This document shows, piece after piece, positions 35,621 through 44,910 of a stretch of DNA of 64,000 bases. The first letter of the stretch is position 1, and each line of letters begins with the position of its first letter. Origin of the DNA: Ignavibacteria bacterium (GTDB lineage Bacteria > Bacteroidota > Ignavibacteria > Tepidaquicellales > Tepidaquicellaceae); assembly GCA_019187405.1 (NCBI GenBank), contig JABAQZ010000001.1, positions 124,001 to 188,000 of the forward strand, given 5' to 3'. Both the position numbers and the translations under genes were made by a program. The notes under the pieces are model-generated. The model searched no databases and was not told the DNA's origin. It saw nothing but the letters and a program-made list of their open reading frames with translations.

Positions 35621-35794
35621 AAAACAGATAGCCGTGAGAATTAGCGAATATTTATTGAAGAAAAAATGATGGAGATTAAATGCCGGGGGGAAAACCGTTT
35701 AAACGGTTTCCCCCCCCCCACAGCTCCGCATCAAGGAAATTATATACATCAAAGCCCAAAAGGGAAAGTTTCATGAAGTTCAAGAGCTAGCGTT
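35621..35794 (+). repeat. transketolase-tail/palindrome array, unit 2 (174 bp)
   Basis: Second unit. The copied tail has one non-synonymous change (GTG for GCG, Ala to Val) relative to the gene. Palindrome centre 35699/35700, six G and ten C in the flanking runs, then the same open leader. Differences between units are concentrated in the homopolymer runs. Confidence 0.93.
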
Positions 35795-35964
35795 AAAACA
35801 GATAGCCGCGAGAATTAGCGAATATTTATTGAAGAAAAAATGATGGAGATTAAATGCCGGGGGGAAAACCGTTTAAACGGTTTCCCCCCCACAGCTCGCA
35901 TCAAGGAAATTATATACATCAAAGCCCAAAAGGGAAAGTTTCATGAAGTTCAAGAGCTAGCGTT
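35795..35964 (+). repeat. transketolase-tail/palindrome array, unit 3 (170 bp)
   Basis: Third unit. The tail is identical to the gene, the palindrome centre is 35873/35874, and the runs are six G and seven C. One C is missing from the leader (CTCGCATC for CTCCGCATC), which breaks the frame between palindrome and leader in this unit only. Confidence 0.93.
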
Positions 35965-36080
35965 AAAACAGATAGCCGCGAGAATTAGCGAATATTTATT
36001 GAAGAAAAAATGATGGAGATTAAATGCGGGGGGAAAACCGTTTAAACGGTTTCCCCCCACCCGCTCCCCATCAACGAAAT
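35965..36080 (+). repeat. transketolase-tail/palindrome array, terminal partial unit
   Basis: The tail copy is complete and followed by a balanced hairpin (six G, palindrome centre 36042/36043, six C). The sequence after it (CGCTCCCCATCAACGAAATTA) resembles the start of the leader in other units (AGCTCCGCATCAAGGAAATTA) and then diverges. This is where the array ends; the aminotransferase gene starts 27 bp further on. Confidence 0.9.
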
Positions 36081-36106
36081 TAAATTAAATGAAATTAATA
36101 ATATAA

Positions 36107-37444
36107 ATGCCAAATAAAATATACTTTAACTCCGATTTTCCCAATATTACCGAATCAAATAAACTCTTCAAAAGATCTGAAGGTCTCATTCCTGCTTACA
36201 CTCAAACCTTAGCAAAAGGTCCAACTCAATGGATAAAAGGTATTGCACCAAAGTATCTGATTAAAGGAAAAGATGCCCATGTCTGGGATGCCGACGGAAA
36301 TGAGTACATTGATTATAATATGGGAATCGGTCCGGTAGTATTGGGATATTGTTATGATAAAATTGACAACGCAATCAGAAATCAACTTAACAACGGAATT
36401 ACATTTTCTCTGATGCACCCGCTGGAAGTTGAATTATCAGAAAAGATCAGATCATTTATTAAAAATGCCGAATCAGTAAGATTTTCTAAAACCGGATGCG
36501 ACGTTACTTCTGCAGCTGTCAGAGTATCAAGAGCATTTACGAAAAGAGATAAAATTCTGTGCTGCGGATATCACGGCTGGCACGACTGGTACATAAGCGT
36601 TACCGATAGAAATGCCGGTATCCCCGCCGCTGTTCAGAATCTTACTTTCACTTTTAATTATAATGACATTGAATCTCTGATTAATTCAATTGATGATGAT
36701 ACTGCCTGCGTCATACTTGAACCATTTGTCTTTGATGAAGAAAAAAATTCCTTTCTCAAAGAAATTAGAAATGTCTGTGACAAAAACGGTGCTCTGCTTG
36801 TGTTTGACGAGATGTGGACAGGATTCAGAATTGCTCCCGGCGGCGCACAGGAATATTTTGGTGTTACTCCTGATCTTGCCTGCTATTCAAAAGCTATTGC
36901 AAATGGAATGCCCCTCGCTGTTCTTACCGGCAGAAAAGACGTGATGAATCTGTTTGACAAGGAAGTATTTTTCTTTACAACATTTGGAGGAGAAACACTG
37001 TCGCTCGCAGCTGCCATGGTTACTATGGATGAAATAAAAGAAAAGAATGTTCCCGGGTATCTTTCTAAACAGGGAAAGAAACTTAAAGACGGATTTAATA
37101 AAATAGCTGCCGATAATGCGATGGATTACGTTAAATGCTCGGGATATAACTGCAGAACAATAATTACATTTGATGCAAAAGCCGGCAATCCTCTCGAAAT
37201 GAAATCTCTGATCCAGCAGGAAATGATCAGGAGAGGAATACTCTGGGGCGGATTTCATAATATGTGTTTCAGACATACTGACATGGATATTGATTATACT
37301 CTCAAAGCTTACGAAGATGTATTGCCAGTACTTAAAAATGCGGTTGACAATAATAAGATCGCATCACTGCTCAAAGGCGAACCTGTCGAACCGGTTTTCA
37401 GAAAAACTACAAATTTTAATACTAAACCAAAGAAAAATAATTAA
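36107..37444 (+). CDS. class III aminotransferase, glutamate-1-semialdehyde aminomutase-like
   Basis: PLP enzyme of 445 residues. It has the HemL-like N-terminal block LAKGPTQWIKGIAPKYLIKG, DADGNEYIDYNMGIGPVVLGY, the SKTGCDVTSAAVRVSRAFT phosphate-binding region, CCGYHGWHDWY, the conserved Asp in LLVFDEMWTGFR and the PLP lysine in CYSKAIANGMPLAVLTG. True HemL works in tetrapyrrole synthesis. Here the neighbours (transketolase subunit, NeuB-like synthase) argue for amination of a sugar intermediate instead. A charged tail of ~20 residues follows the domain. Confidence 0.85.
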   Translation: MPNKIYFNSDFPNITESNKLFKRSEGLIPAYTQTLAKGPTQWIKGIAPKYLIKGKDAHVWDADGNEYIDYNMGIGPVVLGYCYDKIDNAIRNQLNNGITFSLMHPLEVELSEKIRSFIKNAESVRFSKTGCDVTSAAVRVSRAFTKRDKILCCGYHGWHDWYISVTDRNAGIPAAVQNLTFTFNYNDIESLINSIDDDTACVILEPFVFDEEKNSFLKEIRNVCDKNGALLVFDEMWTGFRIAPGGAQEYFGVTPDLACYSKAIANGMPLAVLTGRKDVMNLFDKEVFFFTTFGGETLSLAAAMVTMDEIKEKNVPGYLSKQGKKLKDGFNKIAADNAMDYVKCSGYNCRTIITFDAKAGNPLEMKSLIQQEMIRRGILWGGFHNMCFRHTDMDIDYTLKAYEDVLPVLKNAVDNNKIASLLKGEPVEPVFRKTTNFNTKPKKNN

Positions 37445-37534
37445 GTACAATTTATTTTTAATTATTATAAAGTTGTAAAATAAAAAGATTCTTAATACTA
37501 AATTTATTAAATTTGAAAAATTTTTTAGAATATT

Positions 37535-38416
37535 ATGGCAAAAGTAAAAGTTGACGAAAGATTAATAGGAGACGGCGAAAAAATTTTCATCATCGCCGAA
37601 ATAGGAATAAATCACAACGGTTCACTGAAACTCGCAAGAAAGCTTATCAAGAAAGCTTATGATATTGGATGTGATGCTGTTAAGTTTCAGAAAAGAACCC
37701 CTGAACTTTGCGTTCCTAAAGATCAATGGCATATCGAGCGTGATACACCATGGGGAAGAATGACATACATTGATTACAGACACAAAGTCGAATTGAGTCT
37801 CGATGATTATTCTGAAATTGACAGATATTGCAAAAAGCTCGGAATAATTTGGTTTGCTTCATGCTGGGATGAAGAGTCTGTAGATTTTATTGAGCAGTTT
37901 GATCTTCCTCTTTATAAAGCTGCCTCTGCCTCCCTGACTGACAGCAGCCTTTTGCAAAAAAAAAGAAGCACAGGCAAACCGGTAATTATATCAACAGGCA
38001 TGTCAACTATGGATGAAATCAAATCAGCTGTATCTCTGATGGATAAAGATAATCTTCTTATTGCACACTCAACTTCAACTTATCCCTGCAAACCCGAGGA
38101 GCTGAATTTACGCGTAATTCATACTTTAAAAAGTATTTTTCCAGATATTCCGATAGGATATTCCGGTCATGAAACAGGACTTGCTCCTACGCTGGCAGCA
38201 GTAGCGCTCGGAGCCGTATTTGTTGAAAGACATATCACTCTCGACCGCGCCATGTGGGGCTCTGATCAGGCAGCTTCCGTTGAAGTAAACGGTTTTCTTA
38301 AACTTGTTGAAAATATAAGAGATATTGAAAAAGCTCTCGGAGACGGGATTAAAAAAGTTTATGAAAGCGAACTTGCAGCAAAAAAAAGATTAAGAATTAA
38401 TAACAAGAATAAATAA
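37535..38416 (+). CDS. NeuB-family synthase (sialic/nonulosonic acid type), no SAF domain
   Basis: A 293-residue TIM-barrel enzyme of the N-acetylneuraminate synthase family, which condenses phosphoenolpyruvate with an amino sugar. Conserved features are IIAEIGINHNGSLKLARKLI, CDAVKFQKRTPE, LPLYKAASASLTD, KPVIISTGMST, HSTSTYPC, IPIGYSGHETG and FVERHITLDRAMWGSDQAAS. The metal-binding His residues are present. The C-terminal antifreeze-like (SAF) domain of classical NeuB (~340-350 residues) is missing, as in some cluster-specific paralogues. The substrate is probably an unusual sugar made with the aminotransferase and transketolase neighbours. Confidence 0.87.
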   Translation: MAKVKVDERLIGDGEKIFIIAEIGINHNGSLKLARKLIKKAYDIGCDAVKFQKRTPELCVPKDQWHIERDTPWGRMTYIDYRHKVELSLDDYSEIDRYCKKLGIIWFASCWDEESVDFIEQFDLPLYKAASASLTDSSLLQKKRSTGKPVIISTGMSTMDEIKSAVSLMDKDNLLIAHSTSTYPCKPEELNLRVIHTLKSIFPDIPIGYSGHETGLAPTLAAVALGAVFVERHITLDRAMWGSDQAASVEVNGFLKLVENIRDIEKALGDGIKKVYESELAAKKRLRINNKNK

Positions 38417-38546
38417 TTTTATCCATTTTAAAATTTAATTAATCTTGAATTTAATTTTGTCAATTTTGATTTTCTAACTTCAGTATCACCATGTTTATAC
38501 CGGAAGATTGTATTTCCTTCAATAAACACAATACTTATTTTTTAGC

Positions 38547-39383
38547 ATGTCTCTTCAGATTTGGTCAATAATAATAATTTCAGCAGCTGCACTGATAATG
38601 GTAGCTCTTGAAAGACTTTATCCTTATACAAAAGGTCAGAAAATATTCCGGGAAGGTTTTTTCAACGATATCATAATGTATTCAATTGTTCAGAGCTATC
38701 TTCTTGGACTGATAATATTCGGATTTCTCGACTGGATTAAGATTAATACTGATCTTTACAACTACAGTTTAATTGGTAATTGGCCTGTTTGGCTGCAAGT
38801 TGTTTTTTTCGTAATCACTCATGATTTTTATATTTACTGGTTTCACAGATGGCAGCATAATAATAAAGTCCTTTGGAGAACTCACGAAGCTCATCATTCA
38901 CCTAAAACCGTTGATTGGCTATCTGGAGCGCGATCACATTCCCTTGAAATTCTTATCAATCAGTCAGTTGAATTTGCTCCGATAATTCTTCTCGGCGCTT
39001 CGCCCGAAGTTGCCATATATAAAGGTATGATAAGTGCAATCTGGGGAATGTTTATTCATTCAAACATTGACGTAAGGCTTGGCAAAATTCAGTATTTTAT
39101 AAACGGTCCGGAGATGCACAGGTGGCATCATTCAGATGACGGTGGAAAAGAGTATCAGAATAATTATTCGACAAAATTTGCTGTATGGGATTGGATTTTT
39201 GGAACGGCTTTTTTCCCGGATCCAGAAGTTAGAAAACCAAAGTTTTACGGATTAAGCGATACTCCCGATTATCCTCTTTCAATTGAGAAATCCGAAAACC
39301 ATAATTACCTCTCGGTTATTTATCACGATATTGTAAGTTATGTCAAACAACATTCGTTCGCATTCAGGAAATTTAATAAATGA
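38547..39383 (+). CDS. sterol desaturase/fatty acid hydroxylase family membrane enzyme
   Basis: A 278-residue di-iron membrane protein with about four TM segments. The histidine boxes of the superfamily are present: HDFYIYWFHRWQH, RTHEAHHSP and the late MHRWHHSDDG, plus a conserved HS (MFIHSNIDV). The substrate could be a membrane lipid or isoprenoid; sequence does not decide. It follows the sugar cluster by 130 bp and may be an independent unit. Confidence 0.86.
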   Translation: MSLQIWSIIIISAAALIMVALERLYPYTKGQKIFREGFFNDIIMYSIVQSYLLGLIIFGFLDWIKINTDLYNYSLIGNWPVWLQVVFFVITHDFYIYWFHRWQHNNKVLWRTHEAHHSPKTVDWLSGARSHSLEILINQSVEFAPIILLGASPEVAIYKGMISAIWGMFIHSNIDVRLGKIQYFINGPEMHRWHHSDDGGKEYQNNYSTKFAVWDWIFGTAFFPDPEVRKPKFYGLSDTPDYPLSIEKSENHNYLSVIYHDIVSYVKQHSFAFRKFNK

Positions 39384-39416
39384 ATACATTTTGTTTGAAG
39401 TAACTTCAATCAGTTA

Positions 39417-41252
39417 TTATTTCCTTTGAGCCTGCATGTTTATTTTCTTCAGTAAACTGTTAATTTTCATATTGCCAAGCTCTTCAAGCATTACGGGTAA
39501 TGTTTGAGTCCAGTTATTTTCTGAAACAATTCCCGGTATATTTATTCTGTAATCTTTTGTACTGTATTTCTTCAGAATATCTATATCAAGAAATAAATAT
39601 TCCGTAATCAGATTGATGCAGAAAACAGAATTTGATGCTGAAATTTTTTCAAGCGATTTTAAAACGAATTCATGATCAGCTTTGCTCTTTTTTAAATTTG
39701 TAATTCCGATATACTCAAGAAAAATTTCTTTTTCTCTGAAACTATTCAGAAACATATTGATTAATTCTCCTGCAGAATTTTTATCGGGATTTACAATATT
39801 CAATACTTCAAAAACTCCCTTCAGGTTTTTTTTCCAGCGAAACCGGTTTTGCTCGCTGCTATCATTCTCAAATAATTTACTTAACACTTGTTTATACTTC
39901 TCTCCTTTGATTCCGATTTTTTCGCATAAAGATTGAAACAGATATTTGTCAATGGTTCCAGCTTCATCTTCAAACCAAATGGTCAGCGGACTCGAATCAT
40001 GCGTGGAAACCGTAGCGACGGAATTTACTCTGTATTTTTCCGGATCAATGAACTCAATTTTGTTGCTGAATTTTTTCTCCCATCGCTGAACGTTAATTCC
40101 GGTAATTCCGTATTCACGCAGAACTTTTCCGGAAACTTCCGGAACGGTTCCAAGATCCTCCGCGCAAGGCATCATCGAAGTGCTTTCAAGCATGACATCT
40201 ATAATCTTTTTAGCGTGATCCTCCCAGTCATGCATCTCTTCAGGATCAAATTTCCCGATTAACCCTCCCGATTCTTTCGAAGTATCCAGCTTAATTGTCC
40301 ACACTCTGAACAAACCGACAAAGTGATCTATGCGGAACAAATCATAAAAATTTTCTGCATATTTTAATCTTCGTTTGATGTAACCGTAATTGTCAGCTAC
40401 AATGTTTTCCCAGTTGTATGGAGGCATCCCCCATTTCTGTCCTTTGGAAAAATACATGTCAGGCGGAGCTCCAGATGAAAGACTGAGTTTAAAATAATTT
40501 TTATATGCCCACACGTCGGAGCTGTTTCGTGAAACCAAAAACGGTATGTCTCCCATCAGTAAAACTTGTTTCTTCTTTGCATATCTCTTTAATGATTTCA
40601 TCTGTTCATAAAGCTGCCATTGTATCCAGCTATAAAATTTTACTTCATGCTTATATTCATGAAGAATTTTTTCGGCAATTGCGGGGATTATATATTTATA
40701 TTTTAAATCCCAGTCATGCCAGCTTTTACCGGGATTTAGACTGCATAAAATTTTATAAATGCAATAATACTTAAGCCAGTGAAAATTTTCCGAGATGTAT
40801 TTTTCAAAACTCCTGTTCTCTGTCAAATCACAGGAATTAAAAATTTTTTTTAATAAACTCATTTTTGCGTTTCTGATGCCGTAATTCGTTTTACCATTAA
40901 CAGGCGAATATATTTTTTTTGCATCTGAAATTTCTTTTCTGAATTGTGAGGCAGATGTATCTTTGAGTTTACTTAGACATAAATACATCGGCTCAAGTGC
41001 AAACGTACTAATTGCATTATACGGCGAGTTATCATAGCTTAGTTCATTTAATGGAAGAAGCTGAAGGATTGACATTCCGGTTTGGTTAAGCCAGTCAATG
41101 ACATATCTTAAATCAGGAATTTCACCCGTTCCGGTACTTCTTTTTGATCTGATGGAAAACAAAGGTACAACAACACCGGCTCTTCTGCTTACACCGGTCT
41201 TCATCCATTTTTTTCCGGATCGTGTATTATATAGAGTAGAGTATTCGTTCAA
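39417..41252 (-). CDS. malQ: 4-alpha-glucanotransferase (GH77)
   Basis: Amylomaltase of 611 residues for maltodextrin/glycogen remodelling. GH77 landmarks are RRAGVVVPLFSIRSKRSTGTGEIPDL, LQLLPLNELSYDNSPYNAIS, LMGDIPFLVSRNSSDVWA, GQKWGMPPYNW, the nucleophile Asp in FRIDHFVGLFRVW, the acid/base Glu in CAEDLGTVP and the late VSTHDSSPL. The assigned start is TTG at 41252; an ATG at 41204 would also keep the whole domain. It pairs with the GH57 gene 14 bp upstream, most likely one operon for storage glucan use. Confidence 0.92.
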   Translation of the reverse strand: MNEYSTLYNTRSGKKWMKTGVSRRAGVVVPLFSIRSKRSTGTGEIPDLRYVIDWLNQTGMSILQLLPLNELSYDNSPYNAISTFALEPMYLCLSKLKDTSASQFRKEISDAKKIYSPVNGKTNYGIRNAKMSLLKKIFNSCDLTENRSFEKYISENFHWLKYYCIYKILCSLNPGKSWHDWDLKYKYIIPAIAEKILHEYKHEVKFYSWIQWQLYEQMKSLKRYAKKKQVLLMGDIPFLVSRNSSDVWAYKNYFKLSLSSGAPPDMYFSKGQKWGMPPYNWENIVADNYGYIKRRLKYAENFYDLFRIDHFVGLFRVWTIKLDTSKESGGLIGKFDPEEMHDWEDHAKKIIDVMLESTSMMPCAEDLGTVPEVSGKVLREYGITGINVQRWEKKFSNKIEFIDPEKYRVNSVATVSTHDSSPLTIWFEDEAGTIDKYLFQSLCEKIGIKGEKYKQVLSKLFENDSSEQNRFRWKKNLKGVFEVLNIVNPDKNSAGELINMFLNSFREKEIFLEYIGITNLKKSKADHEFVLKSLEKISASNSVFCINLITEYLFLDIDILKKYSTKDYRINIPGIVSENNWTQTLPVMLEELGNMKINSLLKKINMQAQRK

Positions 41253-41266
41253 GATTTAAATTTGGT

Positions 41267-42793
41267 TTACTTCAGGAATTTTTGCGATAAGACCTCTTTT
41301 AAATAAAAATCCTTGCAGTCTAAGTATTTTTTATTGTTGCTTTTGGCAACGGATAAATTTTCCATGAATTCATCATTAAGATCTATCCCCGAAATGTTAT
41401 TTGCAATCTCAATTGCTCTGGCTGCATACTCAAGTATCTGAATCGTTTCAATTCCCGAAATATCCGAAAAAAACCAACCGCAGCTTGTAAACATTAGCAT
41501 TGAATACTTTTGCATCTCGAGCAGCTGAATACAGAATTTTTTTTCTTTTTCATCCAGATCATATTTAGACTGAAGGTGAAAAAAATCATTTTCAACATCC
41601 AAGTCTTTGTTTAATATTAAATGTATGTAATCATTTCTCGCGTGATATACATCGGCAAAATATTTGTCGCCTGCTTTTTCAAAAATAATCCGCAGTCTGT
41701 CGCGCAAAATGTTAAGACTGTCACGAAGCGGTTTTCTCCATTGCTGTGAAGGATGCTCTTCGCTCCTCCCGCATCCGCAGTCGCTTTTCCACCTGCCGGT
41801 TCCGTGTGAACAACTCCAGGATGTTCCTTCATTGTCAGGTCCCTTTTTAATTATTACTTCATGCTCCGGCGGATGCATTTCGAGATATTCACCAAGATTT
41901 ACTACTTGAAATTCCGATTCAGGCATCAATTCGGAAAATAAATATGACAATGTCCTCTCAGTATATTTTTTATGATGACCAAAAGTTTCGCCGTCAGTTG
42001 CAGAACAAATAAGAGGTATATAATCTCCTGGTTCGACATATACCCGCCTCAGTCTGTTAAGCAGTTTTTCCGAACTGTAAATGTGATCATCAAACGCAAT
42101 GTTTCTTGACAAAGGTCCGTTGTAAAAAATTATGTCGATATGTTTTGATTTGCTGATTTTTGAAAAATATCTGTACGGAACCGAAGTATTTAAATTTTCG
42201 GATGAAGCGGATTTCCATTTTCCCTTTTTAATTTTTCTGAATGAATCGGCTTGTGAAGGATCAAGTATAGTATATTTAACATTGTTTTCTATTAACGTTT
42301 CAAGTGTCTCGAAATCACATGCAGTTTCCGGAAGCCACATCCCTTCAGAATCTCTTCCAAAATGAAATCTAAAATCTTCAAGTCCCCATTTAACCTGAGT
42401 TATCTTATCTTTTCTGTCAGCAAGAGGCATTATCAGATGACTGTATATCATAGCAATGGCATTACCGTGACCATTATGCAATGAACAGCTTTTCTTATCG
42501 GCAGAAATAATTCCGGAATAAGTTTTCGGATGCTTGTTTTTTATCCATCCGAGAAGCGCCGGACCAAAGTCGAAATTGAAATACTCATAATTGTTAACTC
42601 TCTTAATTACTTTATCATGCTCGTCCACTATGACAGCTTCTGTGTTAGGTTTGTAACACTCCTGAAAAATTCTTTCATTCCAGTCATGAAAAGGAGCGGC
42701 AGAATCCTGTATTTCAATTTCGTTTGTCCATGCATTTTCCCTCGGAGGCTGATAAAAATGTCCGTGTATGCAAAGATAATATTTTTTTAACAA
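41267..42793 (-). CDS. glycoside hydrolase family 57, DUF3536-type
   Basis: A 508-residue polysaccharide hydrolase or branching-type enzyme. It begins CIHGHFYQPPRENAWTNE, the typical opening of GH57/DUF3536 proteins. Also visible are WLPETACDFETLETL, CSATDGETFGHH (probable catalytic Asp region) and SWSCSHGTGRWKSDCGC. The start is TTG. The specificity (alpha-amylase, amylopullulanase or 4-alpha-glucanotransferase) is unsettled for this subfamily. Co-directional with malQ, which supports glycogen turnover. Confidence 0.87.
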   Translation of the reverse strand: MLKKYYLCIHGHFYQPPRENAWTNEIEIQDSAAPFHDWNERIFQECYKPNTEAVIVDEHDKVIKRVNNYEYFNFDFGPALLGWIKNKHPKTYSGIISADKKSCSLHNGHGNAIAMIYSHLIMPLADRKDKITQVKWGLEDFRFHFGRDSEGMWLPETACDFETLETLIENNVKYTILDPSQADSFRKIKKGKWKSASSENLNTSVPYRYFSKISKSKHIDIIFYNGPLSRNIAFDDHIYSSEKLLNRLRRVYVEPGDYIPLICSATDGETFGHHKKYTERTLSYLFSELMPESEFQVVNLGEYLEMHPPEHEVIIKKGPDNEGTSWSCSHGTGRWKSDCGCGRSEEHPSQQWRKPLRDSLNILRDRLRIIFEKAGDKYFADVYHARNDYIHLILNKDLDVENDFFHLQSKYDLDEKEKKFCIQLLEMQKYSMLMFTSCGWFFSDISGIETIQILEYAARAIEIANNISGIDLNDEFMENLSVAKSNNKKYLDCKDFYLKEVLSQKFLK

Positions 42794-42948
42794 GAATTTG
42801 TATTTTAATGCAAGCTAAAAATAGTATTTAATATTTGTTAGTAAAAAATAATAACCATAAACAATTTCATTCGTAGATAAACATTACTTTACAATGTGAC
42901 TGATTTTTAAAATCTAAAAGAGTAATTTATTAATAAACAAAAACTAAA

Positions 42949-44766
42949 TTGAAAACAACAACCAGAAGAATTCCCGTAGAGAAATTCTTTTCCATAAGAA
43001 CAATAACGGGACTCGACCTTTCAAAAGACAGTAAAACAATATTTTATTTGACAAATACTTCGGGAACGCCTCAGATATGGTCTGTTCCCTCAAAAGGCGG
43101 ATGGGCAGACCAGATTACAAGCTGGAAGGATTCAGTCAGAGCCTTTGTGCATAATCCGGGATTCAAGAATATGATATTTATAAGTGATACAAACGGAGAT
43201 GAAAATCTTCAGATATTCTCGGTTAATGATGACGGCAGCGATGTAAAACATCTTTCGGAAGGTTTTGAAAATTCACAGTGCATTTTTAGTACTTTTAATA
43301 AAAAAGGATCAAAGTTTTTGTTTGCCTCAAACAAAAGATTAAAATATAATTTTGATAATTATATCTATGATTTATCGGACGGGAAAAAAACTCTTTTGCT
43401 AGGATTTGAAGATCATCATCCTACTATTGCTGAATCAATAAGTGATGATGAAAGATACATTACTTTCATAAAAGCATACGGAAATATAAACAACGATATT
43501 TTACTGTATGATACCAAAGATAACTCATTAACAAATGTTACCGAGCATGACATTAAAGACAAAGTATTGAATGCCAAAACAATTTTTGATAAAAACAGCA
43601 AAGGTTTTTATTACATCTCAGACGAAAACAGGGAATTCAAAGGCATTAAGTATTATAATATCGAATCAAAAAAATCAGAATGGGTTGTAACCGAAAAATG
43701 GGATGTGGTTCATTTTATGTTTTCAAAAAAACAAAAGCATCTTCTGTGGATTGTAAATAAATACGGAAGTCATGAAGTTAATTTAAAAAATCTGAAGTCC
43801 GGCAATATTCAGAAATTAAAATTTAATAAAGGAATATTTTCATCGATTGAATTTACAAAAGACAATAAAGAAATTGTTTTCATATTCAACGATCCTCAAA
43901 ACCCCGGAGATATTTATAAATATGATTTTGCAAAAAAGAAACACAAACAGATAACTAATTCTTTCATTGGCGGAGTTTCGAAAAAAGATTTTCCGAAACC
44001 AAAAGACGTAATTTATAACAGTCATGATGGATTGAAGATACATGCTTTGTTATATATTCCAAACGGAACGCAGAAGAACGGTAAAAACCCCGCCATTGTA
44101 TGGCCACACGGAGGTCCGGAATATCAGGAAGTACACAACTTCAGTAGATACATTCAGGTAATGGTAAATGCGGGTTATATTGTGATTGCGCCTAACTTCA
44201 GAGGAAGTACCGGTTATGGAAAAACTTTTCAAAAACTTATTTATAAAGACTGGGGAGGAAATGAATTCAAAGATGTGCTGGGCAGTGTGGATTTTCTAAA
44301 GAATTCCGGTTATGTTGATTCGGAAAAAATTGCAGTCGTAGGCGGCAGCTTCGGAGGATTTATGTGCCTGACATGCATTACCAAAGCTCCTGATATCTGG
44401 AAATGCGCAGTGGATATATTCGGACCGTCGGATTTGTTTACATTCATTAATTCTGTTCCCGAACACTGGAAAATGGGTGTTGACGATCTTGTCGGCAATA
44501 CGAGTACTGATTCAGAAATGCTCCGCGAAAGATCTCCGATTAATTTTGTTGACAAAATTGTATGTCCACTGCTTGTGGTTCAGGGTAAACACGATCCGAG
44601 AGTGGTTCAGCATGAATCTGAACAGATTGTGAACAAACTGAAATCTCAGAATAAATCAGTCGAATACATACTTCTTGAAGATGAAGGTCATGGATTTAAC
44701 AAGGTATCAAATCAGATTAAAGTGTTTGAAGCAAAATTGAATTTTCTCGATAAATATTTAAAATAA
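42949..44766 (+). CDS. S9 family prolyl oligopeptidase-like serine peptidase
   Basis: A 605-residue protein: an N-terminal beta-propeller (~1-340, several 'S.D....FYLT'-type blades) and a C-terminal alpha/beta hydrolase (~350-605). The catalytic Ser is in GGSFGGFMCL (~470), with the Asp in VQGKHDPRV and the His in EDEGHGF. The oxyanion region is VWPHGGPEYQ. No signal peptide is evident, so it is probably cytosolic, like acylaminoacyl peptidases. The TTG start was chosen because the conserved 'VEKFFSIRTITG' lead-in begins right after it. Confidence 0.9.
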   Translation: MKTTTRRIPVEKFFSIRTITGLDLSKDSKTIFYLTNTSGTPQIWSVPSKGGWADQITSWKDSVRAFVHNPGFKNMIFISDTNGDENLQIFSVNDDGSDVKHLSEGFENSQCIFSTFNKKGSKFLFASNKRLKYNFDNYIYDLSDGKKTLLLGFEDHHPTIAESISDDERYITFIKAYGNINNDILLYDTKDNSLTNVTEHDIKDKVLNAKTIFDKNSKGFYYISDENREFKGIKYYNIESKKSEWVVTEKWDVVHFMFSKKQKHLLWIVNKYGSHEVNLKNLKSGNIQKLKFNKGIFSSIEFTKDNKEIVFIFNDPQNPGDIYKYDFAKKKHKQITNSFIGGVSKKDFPKPKDVIYNSHDGLKIHALLYIPNGTQKNGKNPAIVWPHGGPEYQEVHNFSRYIQVMVNAGYIVIAPNFRGSTGYGKTFQKLIYKDWGGNEFKDVLGSVDFLKNSGYVDSEKIAVVGGSFGGFMCLTCITKAPDIWKCAVDIFGPSDLFTFINSVPEHWKMGVDDLVGNTSTDSEMLRERSPINFVDKIVCPLLVVQGKHDPRVVQHESEQIVNKLKSQNKSVEYILLEDEGHGFNKVSNQIKVFEAKLNFLDKYLK

Positions 44767-44770
44767 TTAA

Positions 44771-44889
44771 GCAGTTGTCTAAAAAGTCTTTGTATCCGGA
44801 TTGTCATTCCGGCAAATTATGAAATCTCGTTTTGAATGTGAACAAAAATTTTTCAAATGTTTCATACTAATGACTTGTTAGACATTTCC
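44771..44889. repeat. 109-bp imperfect inverted-repeat element between S9 peptidase and carA
   Basis: TGTCTAAAAAGTC (44776-44788) is the inverse complement of GACTTGTTAGACA (44872-44884) with one mismatch. The outer bases GCAGT and TCCTGC continue the similarity loosely. Inside is a second hairpin CCGGA-TTGTCAT-TCCGG. Total length about 110 bp, with no coding potential. It could be a long transcript hairpin ending the peptidase mRNA or a small MITE-like element. Confidence 0.55.
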
Positions 44890-44910
44890 TGCTCTCTTAA
44901 ATAAAATTAT

